Source of the DNA: Acinetobacter sichuanensis
GTDB taxonomy: Bacteria; Pseudomonadota; Gammaproteobacteria; Pseudomonadales; Moraxellaceae
NCBI RefSeq assembly: GCF_003024515.2
Contig: NZ_PYIX02000017.1
Coordinates: forward strand, 20,631-84,630
DNA: 64,000 nt
Direction: 5' to 3'
Within the stretch, counting starts at the first letter, position 1; every line of letters starts with the position of its first letter. The position numbers were made by a program, and so were the translations under genes. Positions 53,988 through 64,000 of the stretch are shown here, one piece after another. A model generated the notes under the pieces. That model searched no databases, was not told where the DNA came from, and was given only the letters and a program-made list of their open reading frames with translations.

Positions 53988-54182
53988 TTATGTTTTAGTC
54001 ATGGAAGACTCAATTAAAACTGATATAAAACCACGTGTAGGATCAACCCGAGACTGGGTTAATTGTGGTTGAGTACTCAGCCAGAAACTATATTTACCAC
54101 TATGGATTACCCCTAATGTATTGACTTTTAGTTTCTGCCGTAGGATATAGTTTACCGATTTTTTATTGATTTGGTAAACCAC
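53988..54182 (-). pseudogene. Possible C-terminal relic of a carbohydrate porin
   Basis: A 64-codon frame has TLGVIHSGKYSFWLSTQPQL then DPTRGFISVLIE, a strand pattern like the last third of OprB-type porins (DPNRGL motif). There is no start with a ribosome site, and the downstream barrel strands are missing. If real, it is a decayed fragment. I cannot exclude chance. Confidence 0.3.
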
Positions 54183-54260
54183 TAAATGTGAAAAAAATGA
54201 GATTTTTGTAGTAATTCGACTAGAATATCAACTCCTTTGAAGATATTTTTCTTCATCCAT

Positions 54261-54290
54261 AAAAGCAAGTTGATTACTCAACTTGCTTTT
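54261..54290. terminator. Strong bidirectional terminator
   Basis: AAAAGCAAGTTGA (54261-54273) and TCAACTTGCTTTT (54278-54290) form a perfect 13-bp stem with a TTAC loop; the stem ends in A and T tracts so it works on both strands. It lies just after the broken GMC gene. Confidence 0.85.
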
Positions 54291-54306
54291 ATTCAGGTAA
54301 ATCTAC

Positions 54307-55616
54307 TTAAAATGATGGCATTTTCAATAAATCTAAGCCAAATTTGGTAGCACGTACCATCCCTTGAACATCTTCATCTTCACTTAAAAGATTTCCTTGA
54401 ATACGAACACTATCCGCAGGATTGGTGCTTTTTAGGAAGATTTCACCACGTGATTTTGGACGTAAGAAACAATTTTTTAAAGTAATACCATGGGTTTTTC
54501 CTTTACCTAAACCATCAGGATCATCCCATGTGTCCAAACCAGGCAAGAAATGTGCTTGTACGTCAGGACGACCTTCATTATTGGTATCCATAAAAGCACC
54601 ACCTTCTAAAATATTAGAGGTCACTACACCAGTACGGTCAGCATCCACTGAGCACCATTTTTGATTTTCTGCAATCCTAAGTCCTGACCATATAACGACG
54701 TTGGCAGTCTAGTTACTGCATTAATTGAAACATGTAAATGGTCATGATAATTCTTACCTACAGGTAAATCCTGAATAGTTTTAATACCCATTTCAGTAAG
54801 ATGATTTTGAGGACCAACTCCCGATAACATTAAGATTTTTGGTGTACTAATTGCACCTGCACTGAGTACAATTTGCTTACGCGCTTTAATAACTTGTTTC
54901 TGACCATTGATTTCGCATTCAACTGAAACTGCTCTACCCTTTTCAATTTGAACTTTATGTACCAATACATTCAGTTTCACAGTCAATTGGTTATTACCTT
55001 CAACCATTTTTAAATAGGTTTTAGACACACTCGCGCGTTCGCCATTGATGGTTGTAGTTTGGAAAAAACCGACACCTTGCTGATTTTCATAATTAAAATC
55101 AGTTATATAAGGTAATCCCAACTCCTGACCTGAGCGAATAAAAGTTTGTGAGAGTGGATGACGGTGACGATTTTCACTCACATGTAGCGGACCCTGCGTA
55201 CCATGATAGTATCCTGAAAGACTTTCATTGCGTTCAGACTTTTTAAAGTAAGGTAGCAAGTCATCATAACCCCAACCTACACAGCCTTCTTCATTTTCCC
55301 AATGATCATAATCTTGCTTTTGACCACGAATATAGATCATGCCATTTACAGAACTACTCCCTCCCAAAACTTTACCTTGCGCACAGGTCATACGGCGATT
55401 TTTGGTTTTTTTATCTGGTTCAGTCGTATAATCCCATGTTTTTGTTGGAATTACTTCTTACAAGACAGCAGGTATTTTAATACAGATATGACTATCATCC
55501 CCACCTGCTTCCAACAACAAAACTGTGCCTTTATTTTCTTGAATTAGACGAGTCGCAACTACGCACCCAGCCGAACCCGCTCCACAAATGACGTAGTCAT
55601 ATTCTTTAACTTCCAT
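54307..55616 (-). pseudogene. GMC-family oxidoreductase (choline-dehydrogenase-like), multiply disrupted
   Basis: From ATG 55616 (AAAGGAG upstream), the FAD-binding start DYVICGAGSAGCVVATRL is intact. Then a TAA follows IKIPAVL, where a Gln codon is likely lost by C to T. The frame reopens (EVIPTKTWDYTTEPD, then GKVLGGSSSVNGMIYIRG) and shifts near 54640, where GAQWML should lead into ADRTGVVTSN. The protein then ends at KMPSF, lacking the final 120 residues with the catalytic His. At least three lesions show a dead gene. It would have oxidised an alcohol substrate. Confidence 0.9.
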
Positions 55617-55849
55617 GTCAAAACTCCTTTATATGATAAAAAATTAAATAAGCCTAAATTTATATTTTATTTAATATATTAATTAAATAAAAAATAAATC
55701 AAATTAAATCTGATGAATTAAAATTATTAAAACAGGTTTCTTTATTATTTCTATATAAAAAATTTATAAGATGCATTTGGCTTTATTACAAAAACCCGTC
55801 CATCTTGCTTAAATAAAACGAATAGGTACAAGCATTGGTCATTCCCTCC
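55617..55849. other. AT-rich gap between GMC pseudogene and hydrolase operon end
   Basis: About 230 bp, very AT-rich, with no visible gene. It marks a change to the GC-richer operon that follows. Confidence 0.35.
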
Positions 55850-56959
55850 TTAACCTAGTTTGTTTTTATGCAACCATTGCGAAAGTAGTTCTGCAATCTG
55901 CTGATTGTTTAAATCTGAAAATGGAAAATGGGTATTGCCATAAATGCCAAGATCAGGCAAATGTACCAACTGCGCTTTACCGCCATACTGATTGATTTTA
56001 TCTACCCATAACTGTGCCATTTTTAGGCGTACACGCCAGTTATCCTGTCCCGCATTTTGCTGTCCAATGTAGCCATTTTTCTCAGTCGGAATATTATCGC
56101 CATAGTAAATAATGATGGGGATTTTAGTCAGCTTCTGGAAATCTACCATGTTGATTGGCATTGCTGATAATATCCCAGTTGCACTTGGCATCGGTTCAGG
56201 CAGTTCATTTTCAGGAAAGACAAAACCACTGCCAGGCTCATAAGCAACAATGCCTTTCACCTGATTGGATTTAATCGCCGTCCACCAACCTGGTCCGCCC
56301 CCTTGTGAATGGGTAATCAGTACCGCATCACCTGATTTTTTCAGGACTTCCACCATGGCATCACTAATCATCTGTTCATCATAAGCCCCTGTATTCGGTG
56401 TCATTTGACGGAAATACTGGTTTAAAGCTGTTGGTTCTTGTGAAAATTGTACCCCTTTAAAAAAGTTGGGATACTTTCCTAAACGAAACATGTTGAACCA
56501 TGCCTGATCATTGGTCGTGGCTGGCACTTCTGCTGATACAGTTGATTGTCCCGCCTGTCCCCGACGTGGTTGATCGACCACATATACTGGGAAATGCTGG
56601 CGCAGGAAAAGGGTTTGGAATCCATCACGACCATCAGGTGTGGTTCCCCATGTTTTTGCGGATTGACCTGCACCGTGTAAAAAGACCAATGGATAAGCAC
56701 GTGCATGTTCAGGAATCTGATAGAACACCGAAGCATGGTCACCATGCAGGGTTTGACCTTGCGGATTAAAGAGTTGTTGATCGTCAAACTGTCCTGCACT
56801 TTGAATGACTTTTCCCCCTGCGGAAAAATTGCCTTGCTGGGCAATACTTAAAGCTGAGGATTGATGCGGAGTTGTAGAACAGGCTGAAATGGTCAGCGCA
56901 ATACCTATTAAAAGTAAACTATTTCTAAATCTTGCATTTAAGCGTTTATTCATTGTCAT
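55850..56959 (-). CDS. Lipoprotein alpha/beta hydrolase
   Basis: The 369 residues start with a lipobox (IALTISACSTT, Cys about residue 27), so it is membrane-anchored. The fold shows VFLHGAGQSAKTWGTTPDGR, the nucleophile elbow THSQGGGPGW and a late LGIYGNTHFPFSD region with the catalytic His. It resembles secreted esterases of unclear substrate. It is the last gene of the four-gene operon, five bp after the cupin-decarboxylase fusion. Confidence 0.88.
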   Translation of the reverse strand: MTMNKRLNARFRNSLLLIGIALTISACSTTPHQSSALSIAQQGNFSAGGKVIQSAGQFDDQQLFNPQGQTLHGDHASVFYQIPEHARAYPLVFLHGAGQSAKTWGTTPDGRDGFQTLFLRQHFPVYVVDQPRRGQAGQSTVSAEVPATTNDQAWFNMFRLGKYPNFFKGVQFSQEPTALNQYFRQMTPNTGAYDEQMISDAMVEVLKKSGDAVLITHSQGGGPGWWTAIKSNQVKGIVAYEPGSGFVFPENELPEPMPSATGILSAMPINMVDFQKLTKIPIIIYYGDNIPTEKNGYIGQQNAGQDNWRVRLKMAQLWVDKINQYGGKAQLVHLPDLGIYGNTHFPFSDLNNQQIAELLSQWLHKNKLG

Positions 56960-56964
56960 TATTC

Positions 56965-58098
56965 CTATTGCAACTGCTTTAAAACATTTTCGGCATTGTT
57001 TGCCAGATCACGTCCAATAGTCTGTTGTAAGGCATTCATGATTTTTTGCATCTGTGCAGCATCCACACCTAAATTTCGGGTGATTCTTAAGTGAGAACGC
57101 AGTTGGGCATTGACATCTCCCATGGCAGACAATGTGCTCACCACCACAATTTCACGTTCTACAGGCGACAAGTTGTCCTGACTAAACAGATAACCAAATA
57201 AATGCGCTTTTAAGGCATAGTCCATGGTGGGTGAAAAATTTTCAAACAGGGGGTTGCGATTGGCTTCAATCGAAGTTTTATTCAGATCAGCCAATCGTTC
57301 GATCCCCAATTGATAGTAGTCAGTACCACTTGCTAACGTACTTGGCTGCGCGCCTTGTATATCGTGAATGTCCTGTTTTTGTCTTTCCTCTAATAGACTT
57401 TTAAACGTCAGCATGCCATTTAAAGCGCGAGGAAACCCTGCATAGGCGTATTGATGAGCAAACACTTGCTTGATTTCATTGATGCTTAAACCATTCTCCA
57501 ATCCTTGGATTAAAGCGGTTTTAAGCTTTTCCAGATCACCTGTTGCGCTAAATGCAGCAATCGGAATTAAGCTTAATTGCTTGCTACTGAGCTGTACTGT
57601 TTCAGCCTTTGCAGATGTTGCCAAAGTTTTTGCGTGTATAGGCAAATCCACTTTTTCTAGCCATGTCACGCTTTTGCCATCGGTTGCCACAGGCGTAATC
57701 GCAATATGTGACATCGCACCATGCTCACTTGCGCCATGCCAATGTTTGACATTGGGTGGATACCAGATCGTATCGCCTTTATGAATGGTCTGTATGGGCT
57801 TGCCCCATTCCTGAGTTCGCCCCTCACCCTCTGTCACAATCAGATACTGACCATGCGGATGGGTATGCCAGTTGGTGATTGTCCCTGCCTTAAAATTGAC
57901 AATGGCAGGTGCAACATCGCCTTGCGAAGGCATGATAGGTAAACGTGAAAAGTCAGCCTGACCTGAAAAGTTACTTGTTGGTGCTGCCTGAATACTGTGT
58001 TGATCTGCTTTCGTAATGTGTTGGCCCATTTTGTCTTCAGCCCAAACCACGCTAAACAAAGAACTTATGACCAATAAAGCATTAACCTGATATTTCAT
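56965..58098 (-). CDS. Secreted cupin-carboxymuconolactone decarboxylase fusion
   Basis: The 377 residues begin with a signal peptide (NALLVISSLFSVVWAE). Residues 40-150 are a cupin core (NWHTHPHGQYLIVTEGEG, PPNVKHWHGASEHGAM); residues 180-375 hold a carboxymuconolactone-decarboxylase/AhpD-like fold (SINEIKQVFAHQYAYAGFPRAL, then LSPVEREIVVVSTLSAMGD). The cupin half closely matches the separate gene at 41873. The signal peptide places the activity in the periplasm. The substrate is unknown. Confidence 0.92.
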   Translation of the reverse strand: MKYQVNALLVISSLFSVVWAEDKMGQHITKADQHSIQAAPTSNFSGQADFSRLPIMPSQGDVAPAIVNFKAGTITNWHTHPHGQYLIVTEGEGRTQEWGKPIQTIHKGDTIWYPPNVKHWHGASEHGAMSHIAITPVATDGKSVTWLEKVDLPIHAKTLATSAKAETVQLSSKQLSLIPIAAFSATGDLEKLKTALIQGLENGLSINEIKQVFAHQYAYAGFPRALNGMLTFKSLLEERQKQDIHDIQGAQPSTLASGTDYYQLGIERLADLNKTSIEANRNPLFENFSPTMDYALKAHLFGYLFSQDNLSPVEREIVVVSTLSAMGDVNAQLRSHLRITRNLGVDAAQMQKIMNALQQTIGRDLANNAENVLKQLQ

Positions 58099-58186
58099 GT
58101 TATATCCAATTATCCCTATTAAAAAAATAAGGCAATGATTTAATAAAAGTCATTCAATCATTGCCCTTGATCCAGGCCAATACTTG

Positions 58187-59236
58187 TTATTTCAAATACT
58201 TGCCATAAAATGCCGTCAACTGATCTACAGCCTGATTGACATATTCGGGCTTCCAATAGGTTTCAATATGGGTAGCGTTTGGAATCTTAAATAAGGTTTT
58301 GTCTGTTGTACCTGTGGCTTTGGCAAAAGCATCTTCAGTCATGTAAAGACTGTCTGCTTTACTGCCTGCAATCATCAGTAAGGATTGATTGATCAATTCA
58401 ATTTGATCTGTCGCATCCCAGCGCATCAGATCAAATAAACTGCTCATGGTATATTTAAAGGTTGAGTTTGGATGGGCATGGGTACGCCAATAGTATTCAT
58501 AGCCCTGTCGGTACATCTCAAATGGCAATGCCGCGATTTGCTCATTGGAGAGATCAGCATCGCCTGCATACAGAATTTTACCGCCTGAAACTTCCTGTGC
58601 ACGGGCATCAGTGGCTTGTTTTAAACGCTGCTGAATGGTACCCAGTTGTGAATCCTGAAAACCATTACGACGAACCCGCCCCGAATTAAACATACTGAGG
58701 GTTGCAACGGCTTTAAAACGTTTATCGGTTTCTGCCGCTGCCAATGAATAGCCACCACCGCCACAAATTCCAAGTAAACCTAAACGGTTGTGATCTACCC
58801 CTGCGTATTGAGTAATAAAATCAGCCATAGCATGCACATCTTCAATACGATTTGAAGGTTGATCCACACTGCGAGGCTGTCCACCACTCCCGCCCTGATA
58901 AGCGGCATCGGCAGTGATGCTGATATAACCTTTTTCAGCCATACGCTGAGCATATAAGCCTGCAACCTGCTCTTTTACGCCACCATTTGGATGTGCCACC
59001 ACCACCGCAGGATATTTTTTATTTGGGTCATAATGGGCAGGCGTATAGACATTGGCGACAATATTCAGTCCATTGAGTTGATAGCTAACAGGATGAATAT
59101 TGACCTGACCTTTGACATTTTCAGTGATTGCACCGCCATAGACCAAACCAAAAGGATTATCTTTTTTGTCTGTAGCAAAGCTTGCACTTGATAGCGTCAT
59201 GGCTGTGGACATTAAAATGGTGGGTAAAATTTTCAT
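58187..59236 (-). CDS. Secreted alpha/beta hydrolase (dienelactone-hydrolase-like)
   Basis: The 349 residues have a signal peptide (ILMSTAMTLSSASFA) and the fold AVVVAHPNGGVKEQVAG, then the elbow LLGICGGGGYSLAAAET and PNATHIETYWKPEYV with the catalytic His. In this branch the usual Ser of the elbow is Cys (GICGGGG), as in dienelactone hydrolases. It lies between the aldo-keto reductase and the cupin fusion in one operon. Confidence 0.88.
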   Translation of the reverse strand: MKILPTILMSTAMTLSSASFATDKKDNPFGLVYGGAITENVKGQVNIHPVSYQLNGLNIVANVYTPAHYDPNKKYPAVVVAHPNGGVKEQVAGLYAQRMAEKGYISITADAAYQGGSGGQPRSVDQPSNRIEDVHAMADFITQYAGVDHNRLGLLGICGGGGYSLAAAETDKRFKAVATLSMFNSGRVRRNGFQDSQLGTIQQRLKQATDARAQEVSGGKILYAGDADLSNEQIAALPFEMYRQGYEYYWRTHAHPNSTFKYTMSSLFDLMRWDATDQIELINQSLLMIAGSKADSLYMTEDAFAKATGTTDKTLFKIPNATHIETYWKPEYVNQAVDQLTAFYGKYLK

Positions 59237-59257
59237 GATTATTGCTGCATCCTTATG

Positions 59258-60264
<1,007 letters not shown>

Positions 60265-61164
60265 ATGTCTGAAAATTTAAATGACTTAAAGGCGTTTATA
60301 GTGGTTGCCCAAACAGGGAGTTTTACCAAAGCAGCAGGACAATTGGGCGTTTCACAGTCTGCACTGAGTTATACCCTGAAAATACTTGAGCAACGATTGG
60401 GCGTTAAATTACTCAACCGAACCACCCGCAGTGTTTCAACCACACAGGAAGGTGAGCAGTTGCTTCATGATATTGCACCACTGATTTCGGGCATTGAACA
60501 AAAACTCTATAACCTCAACGAATTTAGAGATTCACCACGAGGACGCTTACGCATTAATGGGACTGAACTGAGTCTGAATTTTTTGTTATGGGAAAAATTG
60601 TCCAGATTTTCACATGACCACCCTAATATTCAGCTTGAACTGACCATGGATTATGCCTTTGCCGATATTGTAAAAGACCGTTATGACATCGGAATTCGAT
60701 TGGGTGAAAACCTGCATAAAGATATGATTTCGGTCAAAGTCAGCCATGAACTGGAAATGATGACTGTGGCTGCACCGACTTATTTACAGAATTATGCTAC
60801 TCCACAGACCCCTGATGATTTGCATCAGCACCGTTGTATAGGACTGCGTTTGCCCAGTCATGAGCGTATTCAGACGTGGGAATTTAAAAATATTGCGCAA
60901 GACAGTGATGTTTTAACCATCTCTCCTGACTGTTCAATGGTGGTCAGTCATGCAAGGCTGCAATTAAAAGCGGGTTTAGATGGGCTTGGCATTGTATGGT
61001 TGCCTAAAATTATGGTGGAAAGTGAAATAGAAAAAGGCAACTTGATCAGGGTGCTACAAGATTGGGACATGCAATATTCAGGATATTATATGTATTATCC
61101 GAGTCGCCGTGAATCTTCTCCTTTGTTTCGTTTATTGGTTGATGCTTTACGTTTAGACGCATAA
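60265..61164 (+). CDS. LysR-family regulator
   Basis: The 299 residues begin LNDLKAFIVVAQTGSFTKAA and QLGVSQSALSYTLKILEQRLG, the LysR helix-turn-helix, followed by the effector domain (LRINGTELSLNFLLW, DIGIRLGENLHKDM). GAGGTG precedes the ATG by about eight bases. It is expected to control the divergent operon. Confidence 0.94.
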   Translation: MSENLNDLKAFIVVAQTGSFTKAAGQLGVSQSALSYTLKILEQRLGVKLLNRTTRSVSTTQEGEQLLHDIAPLISGIEQKLYNLNEFRDSPRGRLRINGTELSLNFLLWEKLSRFSHDHPNIQLELTMDYAFADIVKDRYDIGIRLGENLHKDMISVKVSHELEMMTVAAPTYLQNYATPQTPDDLHQHRCIGLRLPSHERIQTWEFKNIAQDSDVLTISPDCSMVVSHARLQLKAGLDGLGIVWLPKIMVESEIEKGNLIRVLQDWDMQYSGYYMYYPSRRESSPLFRLLVDALRLDA

Positions 61165-61199
61165 AGGCAAAATATTGAGAAATTATTCTCATATCAATG

Positions 61200-61227
61200 A
61201 ATCTTCGCCTGAGTTCAAGCGAAGATT
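61200..61227. terminator. Terminator hairpin between lysR and the tannase-like gene
   Basis: AATCTTCGC (61200-61208) and GCGAAGATT (61219-61227) form a perfect 9-bp stem in the convergent gap. It should serve both genes. Confidence 0.65.
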
Positions 61228-61251
61228 GATCACAGATTTAATTATATGATA

Positions 61252-63027
61252 TTAGATACATTTATAACTAGAACTCTGAGAAATATCACCTGATTGATAA
61301 GAAATTTTCTTTGGATAAATACAAATAGGTAAACTTCTTTTTCGATCTGCTGTATATGCAACTTGATCAGAAGGTTCTATACCTTTTTCAACCCAATCTG
61401 TTAATGCACGATACAAGTTTTCATGATCTGGTAAAGCAACATTTGCATTAGGATTTGATGTTCCATTGCTATAAGAATGTCCCATGCCTGGTATAAAATA
61501 TGCCTTCATGAATGAATTAACTATCTGCTCGCCCATAACTTTATTCATTTCATGAATATATTTTAATGTTCCTTGAGGCATAATTAACGTATCTGCTAAA
61601 CCATGATAAATAATCAATTTTCGACCATCTTTATTAAAACTAGAAAGATCAGGATTATTGGTATTTATATTTGAAAATTCTTTTTGCAATGTTAGTCCTA
61701 AATCCTGAGTATGATTTAATTGCTGATATGAAATATACTTCCAATAATCTAGACCATTGCTCATTTTATTAATAAAACTAGGTTGAGCAATTTTACTATC
61801 TTGTTGAATCAATGCGACCAAATCTGTTGCAATTCCAAAAGGTTTATTACCAGCTAATGCTTCTAGATTTGTTCCTCGAGTTAAACCATACCATCTTTGT
61901 TTTTCACTTAAATTAAGATTAAAGCTATTATCAATTTGTGGGTTAGGCACAGATCCATCTTCTGTTTGCCCATACCAAATTTTATTTATGGCTTGAGCTT
62001 GAACAGAAGTTAAGCATTCATCATTATTCTCATTTGTACATAATATGTCTTTATCTTGACTTGGATCATAGCTACAAGTACTAGGATCTAAAATATAACC
62101 ATAGTTTTGCCCATTAATATTTCCACACTCTGCAATCGCACGATTAGAAGCCAGATCTAACTGCTTTTTAGTCAATAGCTCACCACCTAAATCCTGTTGC
62201 ATAACGACCTGAGGATATAATTCTGATGTGATAAAATGAGTCCAATTGATTGCTGGTGCTCCAGCTAAAATGCCATCAAAATCATTTGGATTGACTTGAG
62301 CTTCTTTAAGAGCTTGTCTTCCACCTGTAGAAAAACCATCCCAATAACTATATTTAGCCTTTTCATTATAATAGTTTTCAGTCATTTTTTTTGTTACTAC
62401 AGCCATTTCATGGATGCCTCTCTCTGCAAAATCTTTCCATAATGCTGTATTAATCGTTCCATCCGCATTCATTGCAAATGATCCATTGCCAGATATTCTA
62501 TGTCCTGTATCTGTTGTTGCAGAAACTGCTCCCTCAATCGTTGCAATCGTTGCTGGTGAGTTACTTGCCCCTAAACCGACTAAATAATTAGTATTTAAAT
62601 ATTCACCACCAGCCCAACCACCACCACCTTTAACATGAATTCTTTTATTCCACTGCGCCCTATCTGGTAGCCAAACTTCTACCCCGATTCCTTCGGAATA
62701 AGAAGGCGAACCCTTGTCATTAGAATTTGTTTCTGGTCCCACCAGCACTTTAACAACACACACATTATTCGGTGCTAAAAAATCCTCTTTAATTGTATTC
62801 TCGCCAAGTATTAAATTTTGATCTTTATTAAAATAATGTACTGCCAATACTTTATAGTGAGTATCAGTAAAGCTTTTTGATAAATGCTCTATACTACATA
62901 ATTCTTTATCACTCCTTATTTTAACATTTTGATCATGGTCATTATCATTACATCCAGTGATCAATAAGCTCAATCCCATGATGCTTAAACTATATATACA
63001 TAAAGGTCTACCCTTAATATTTTTCAT
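61252..63027 (-). CDS. Tannase/feruloyl-esterase-family lipoprotein without the usual disulfide
   Basis: The 591 residues have a lipobox (LSLLITGCNDND, Cys 26). The fold shows HVKGGGGWAGGEYL, the nucleophile elbow GFSTGGRQA (Ser 233), GLADTLIMP (Asp 479) and PGMGHSYSN (His 517). Family members read GCSTGG and GHC, with the two Cys joined near the active site; here both are replaced (Phe 232, Ser 518). The catalytic triad itself remains. Substrates of the family are plant phenolic esters. It is AT-rich compared with the operon to its left. Confidence 0.9.
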   Translation of the reverse strand: MKNIKGRPLCIYSLSIMGLSLLITGCNDNDHDQNVKIRSDKELCSIEHLSKSFTDTHYKVLAVHYFNKDQNLILGENTIKEDFLAPNNVCVVKVLVGPETNSNDKGSPSYSEGIGVEVWLPDRAQWNKRIHVKGGGGWAGGEYLNTNYLVGLGASNSPATIATIEGAVSATTDTGHRISGNGSFAMNADGTINTALWKDFAERGIHEMAVVTKKMTENYYNEKAKYSYWDGFSTGGRQALKEAQVNPNDFDGILAGAPAINWTHFITSELYPQVVMQQDLGGELLTKKQLDLASNRAIAECGNINGQNYGYILDPSTCSYDPSQDKDILCTNENNDECLTSVQAQAINKIWYGQTEDGSVPNPQIDNSFNLNLSEKQRWYGLTRGTNLEALAGNKPFGIATDLVALIQQDSKIAQPSFINKMSNGLDYWKYISYQQLNHTQDLGLTLQKEFSNINTNNPDLSSFNKDGRKLIIYHGLADTLIMPQGTLKYIHEMNKVMGEQIVNSFMKAYFIPGMGHSYSNGTSNPNANVALPDHENLYRALTDWVEKGIEPSDQVAYTADRKRSLPICIYPKKISYQSGDISQSSSYKCI

Positions 63028-63555
63028 CTCAATCCTTAAAATGATATTGTATTTTGATTAAATCATACTTATCGATTAATATTTATACTTTATGGGTTTG
63101 TAATTATACTTTAAAAATTTAGAAAAAATGTGTATTTCATATTTATCAGTAGTATCATAGAAAACCTATAAATATGTCAAAATATACAAATACTAATTTT
63201 ACTATTTATCTTAAAATTAAAGTAATTTTTATTAATTCTACACAGTTAATTTAAATATTTCTAACAATATCAAAATAACATTCCATTCACTTTAAGACAT
63301 CCTTGCTTACTCTTATAATTAATGTTAATTTTAAAAAATTAATTCTTTCTTACAGAATATTTTTCAAAATAAACAGCTCTTCCATTAGTAAAAAACAGTT
63401 AAATTACAATGTTTTATATTTTAAATAATAAGGATAAATCTTTAGAAACTTATCCTTTATTTAATTAGCCATCATTAACCCACACAATACTATTAAAAAA
63501 TCTTTGAATTTAGATCGATCTAAAATAGTTACTTTCCTTTTATAAACAATAATAA
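63028..63555. other. AT-rich gap between tannase-like and LysR genes
   Basis: About 530 bp, very AT-rich, with no credible frame on either strand. The promoter of the tannase-like gene should be at its left end. No strong hairpin was found. Confidence 0.4.
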
Positions 63556-64000
63556 CTAGAGAGTTGATAAAGTATCCTGTAAAAAATTAATAAACCATTT
63601 TTGTGCTAAAATATCAGCTGTTTTTTTATGCCAATGCAAAGTTACATTAAATTCTGGTAAATCAAAAGGCACATCAAATACCCGAATTGCAGGGTTAGAC
63701 TGATAATATCTACCAATACGTGATGGAACTGTCACAATTAAATTATGCTTTTCAATCAGTTCATTTAAAATACTGAACTGCGGTACCCTTAGTTTAATTT
63801 TTCGTCTTAAATTTTGCTTACTTAAATAATTCTCAATTAGATTATGTCCCGTTGTAGCTGACACTACAGCATGGTTTTCTTCTAAAAAATTTTCTAACGT
63901 AAAATTATCCTGAATTTTATGAATATTCTGACTCACTAAGCAAACATACTTTTCTCGAAATAAAGTCAGTGTATTTAAATTTTTATCTTCTAAATTTTTA
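63556..64000 (-). CDS. LysR-family regulator, C-terminal part (start beyond the window)
   Basis: The open frame continues to the window edge, giving about 148 residues of the effector domain: a KYVCLVSQNIHKI strand, LENFLEENHAVVSATTGHN, then VTVPSRIGRYY and LTLHWHKKTADILAQKWF-like end. The C-terminal WH(K)K...W pattern is typical for the NodD/ToxR-type LysR branch. A frame starting at the GTG near 63936 is only internal. Confidence 0.85.
   Translation of the reverse strand, partial: KNLEDKNLNTLTLFREKYVCLVSQNIHKIQDNFTLENFLEENHAVVSATTGHNLIENYLSKQNLRRKIKLRVPQFSILNELIEKHNLIVTVPSRIGRYYQSNPAIRVFDVPFDLPEFNVTLHWHKKTADILAQKWFINFLQDTLSTL

Overview
The window looks like a low-GC gammaproteobacterial accessory region, most probably from Acinetobacter or a close Moraxellaceae relative. 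The clues are the AT-rich coding style, two XerC/XerD (pdif-type) sites of the kind common in Acinetobacter, a PqqU receptor next to a membrane PQQ dehydrogenase, and many small divergent regulator-enzyme pairs. No tRNA, rRNA, integrase or transposase was seen, so chromosome versus large plasmid cannot be decided.

Positions 1-18.6 kb hold a type III-B (Cmr) CRISPR-Cas locus. On the minus strand are a truncated CARF-domain gene and a 949-residue protein with an RNase H-like core and helical C-terminus. A short, damaged CRISPR array follows (37-nt repeat, 32-34-nt spacers). Its degenerate end carries two tandem copies of a structured 123-bp element, inserted where a repeat would form its hairpin loop. 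To the right are cas2-cas1-cas2 (two different Cas2 proteins flanking Cas1). Next comes a four-gene non-Cas cassette: a cupin, an unknown helical protein, a GreA-like factor and a thymidylate-kinase-like P-loop protein. Then come a CARF protein of the NE0113 family, a Card1/Can2-like CARF nuclease, cmr1 to cmr6 and cas6. The Cas10 (Cmr2) keeps the GGDD cyclase motif but has no HD nuclease domain, so immunity is expected to rest on target RNA cleavage and cyclic-oligoadenylate signalling to the CARF proteins.

Positions 18.6-20.0 kb carry a convergent three-gene module (DUF4258-like plus two coiled-coil proteins). Positions 20.3-26.8 kb carry a Wadjet (condensin-like anti-plasmid) system transcribed in the order jetC-jetB-jetA-jetD. 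Together the first 27 kb form a defence island.

From 27 kb on, the window changes to metabolism and regulation: HxlR/quinone-oxidoreductase-like, LLM flavin oxidoreductase/GlxA, TetR-AraC-LysE, MFS, amidase/TetR, MBL-fold/LysR, MerR/hydrolase, AraC/cupin, TetR/MFS, and a periplasmic hydroxyisourate hydrolase with a GlcG-like protein beside a two-component system. Next come a PQQ-dependent dehydrogenase with PqqU, and a LysR-controlled operon (aldo-keto reductase, two alpha/beta hydrolases, cupin-carboxymuconolactone decarboxylase fusion) that looks richer in GC than its surroundings. A tannase/feruloyl-esterase-like lipoprotein and a partial LysR gene end the window. Three genes are visibly broken (MBL hydrolase, alpha/beta hydrolase, GMC oxidoreductase). 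Two more have lost key residues: the amidase lacks the cis-serine segment, and the tannase lacks both cysteines of its family disulfide. This half is therefore partly decaying.
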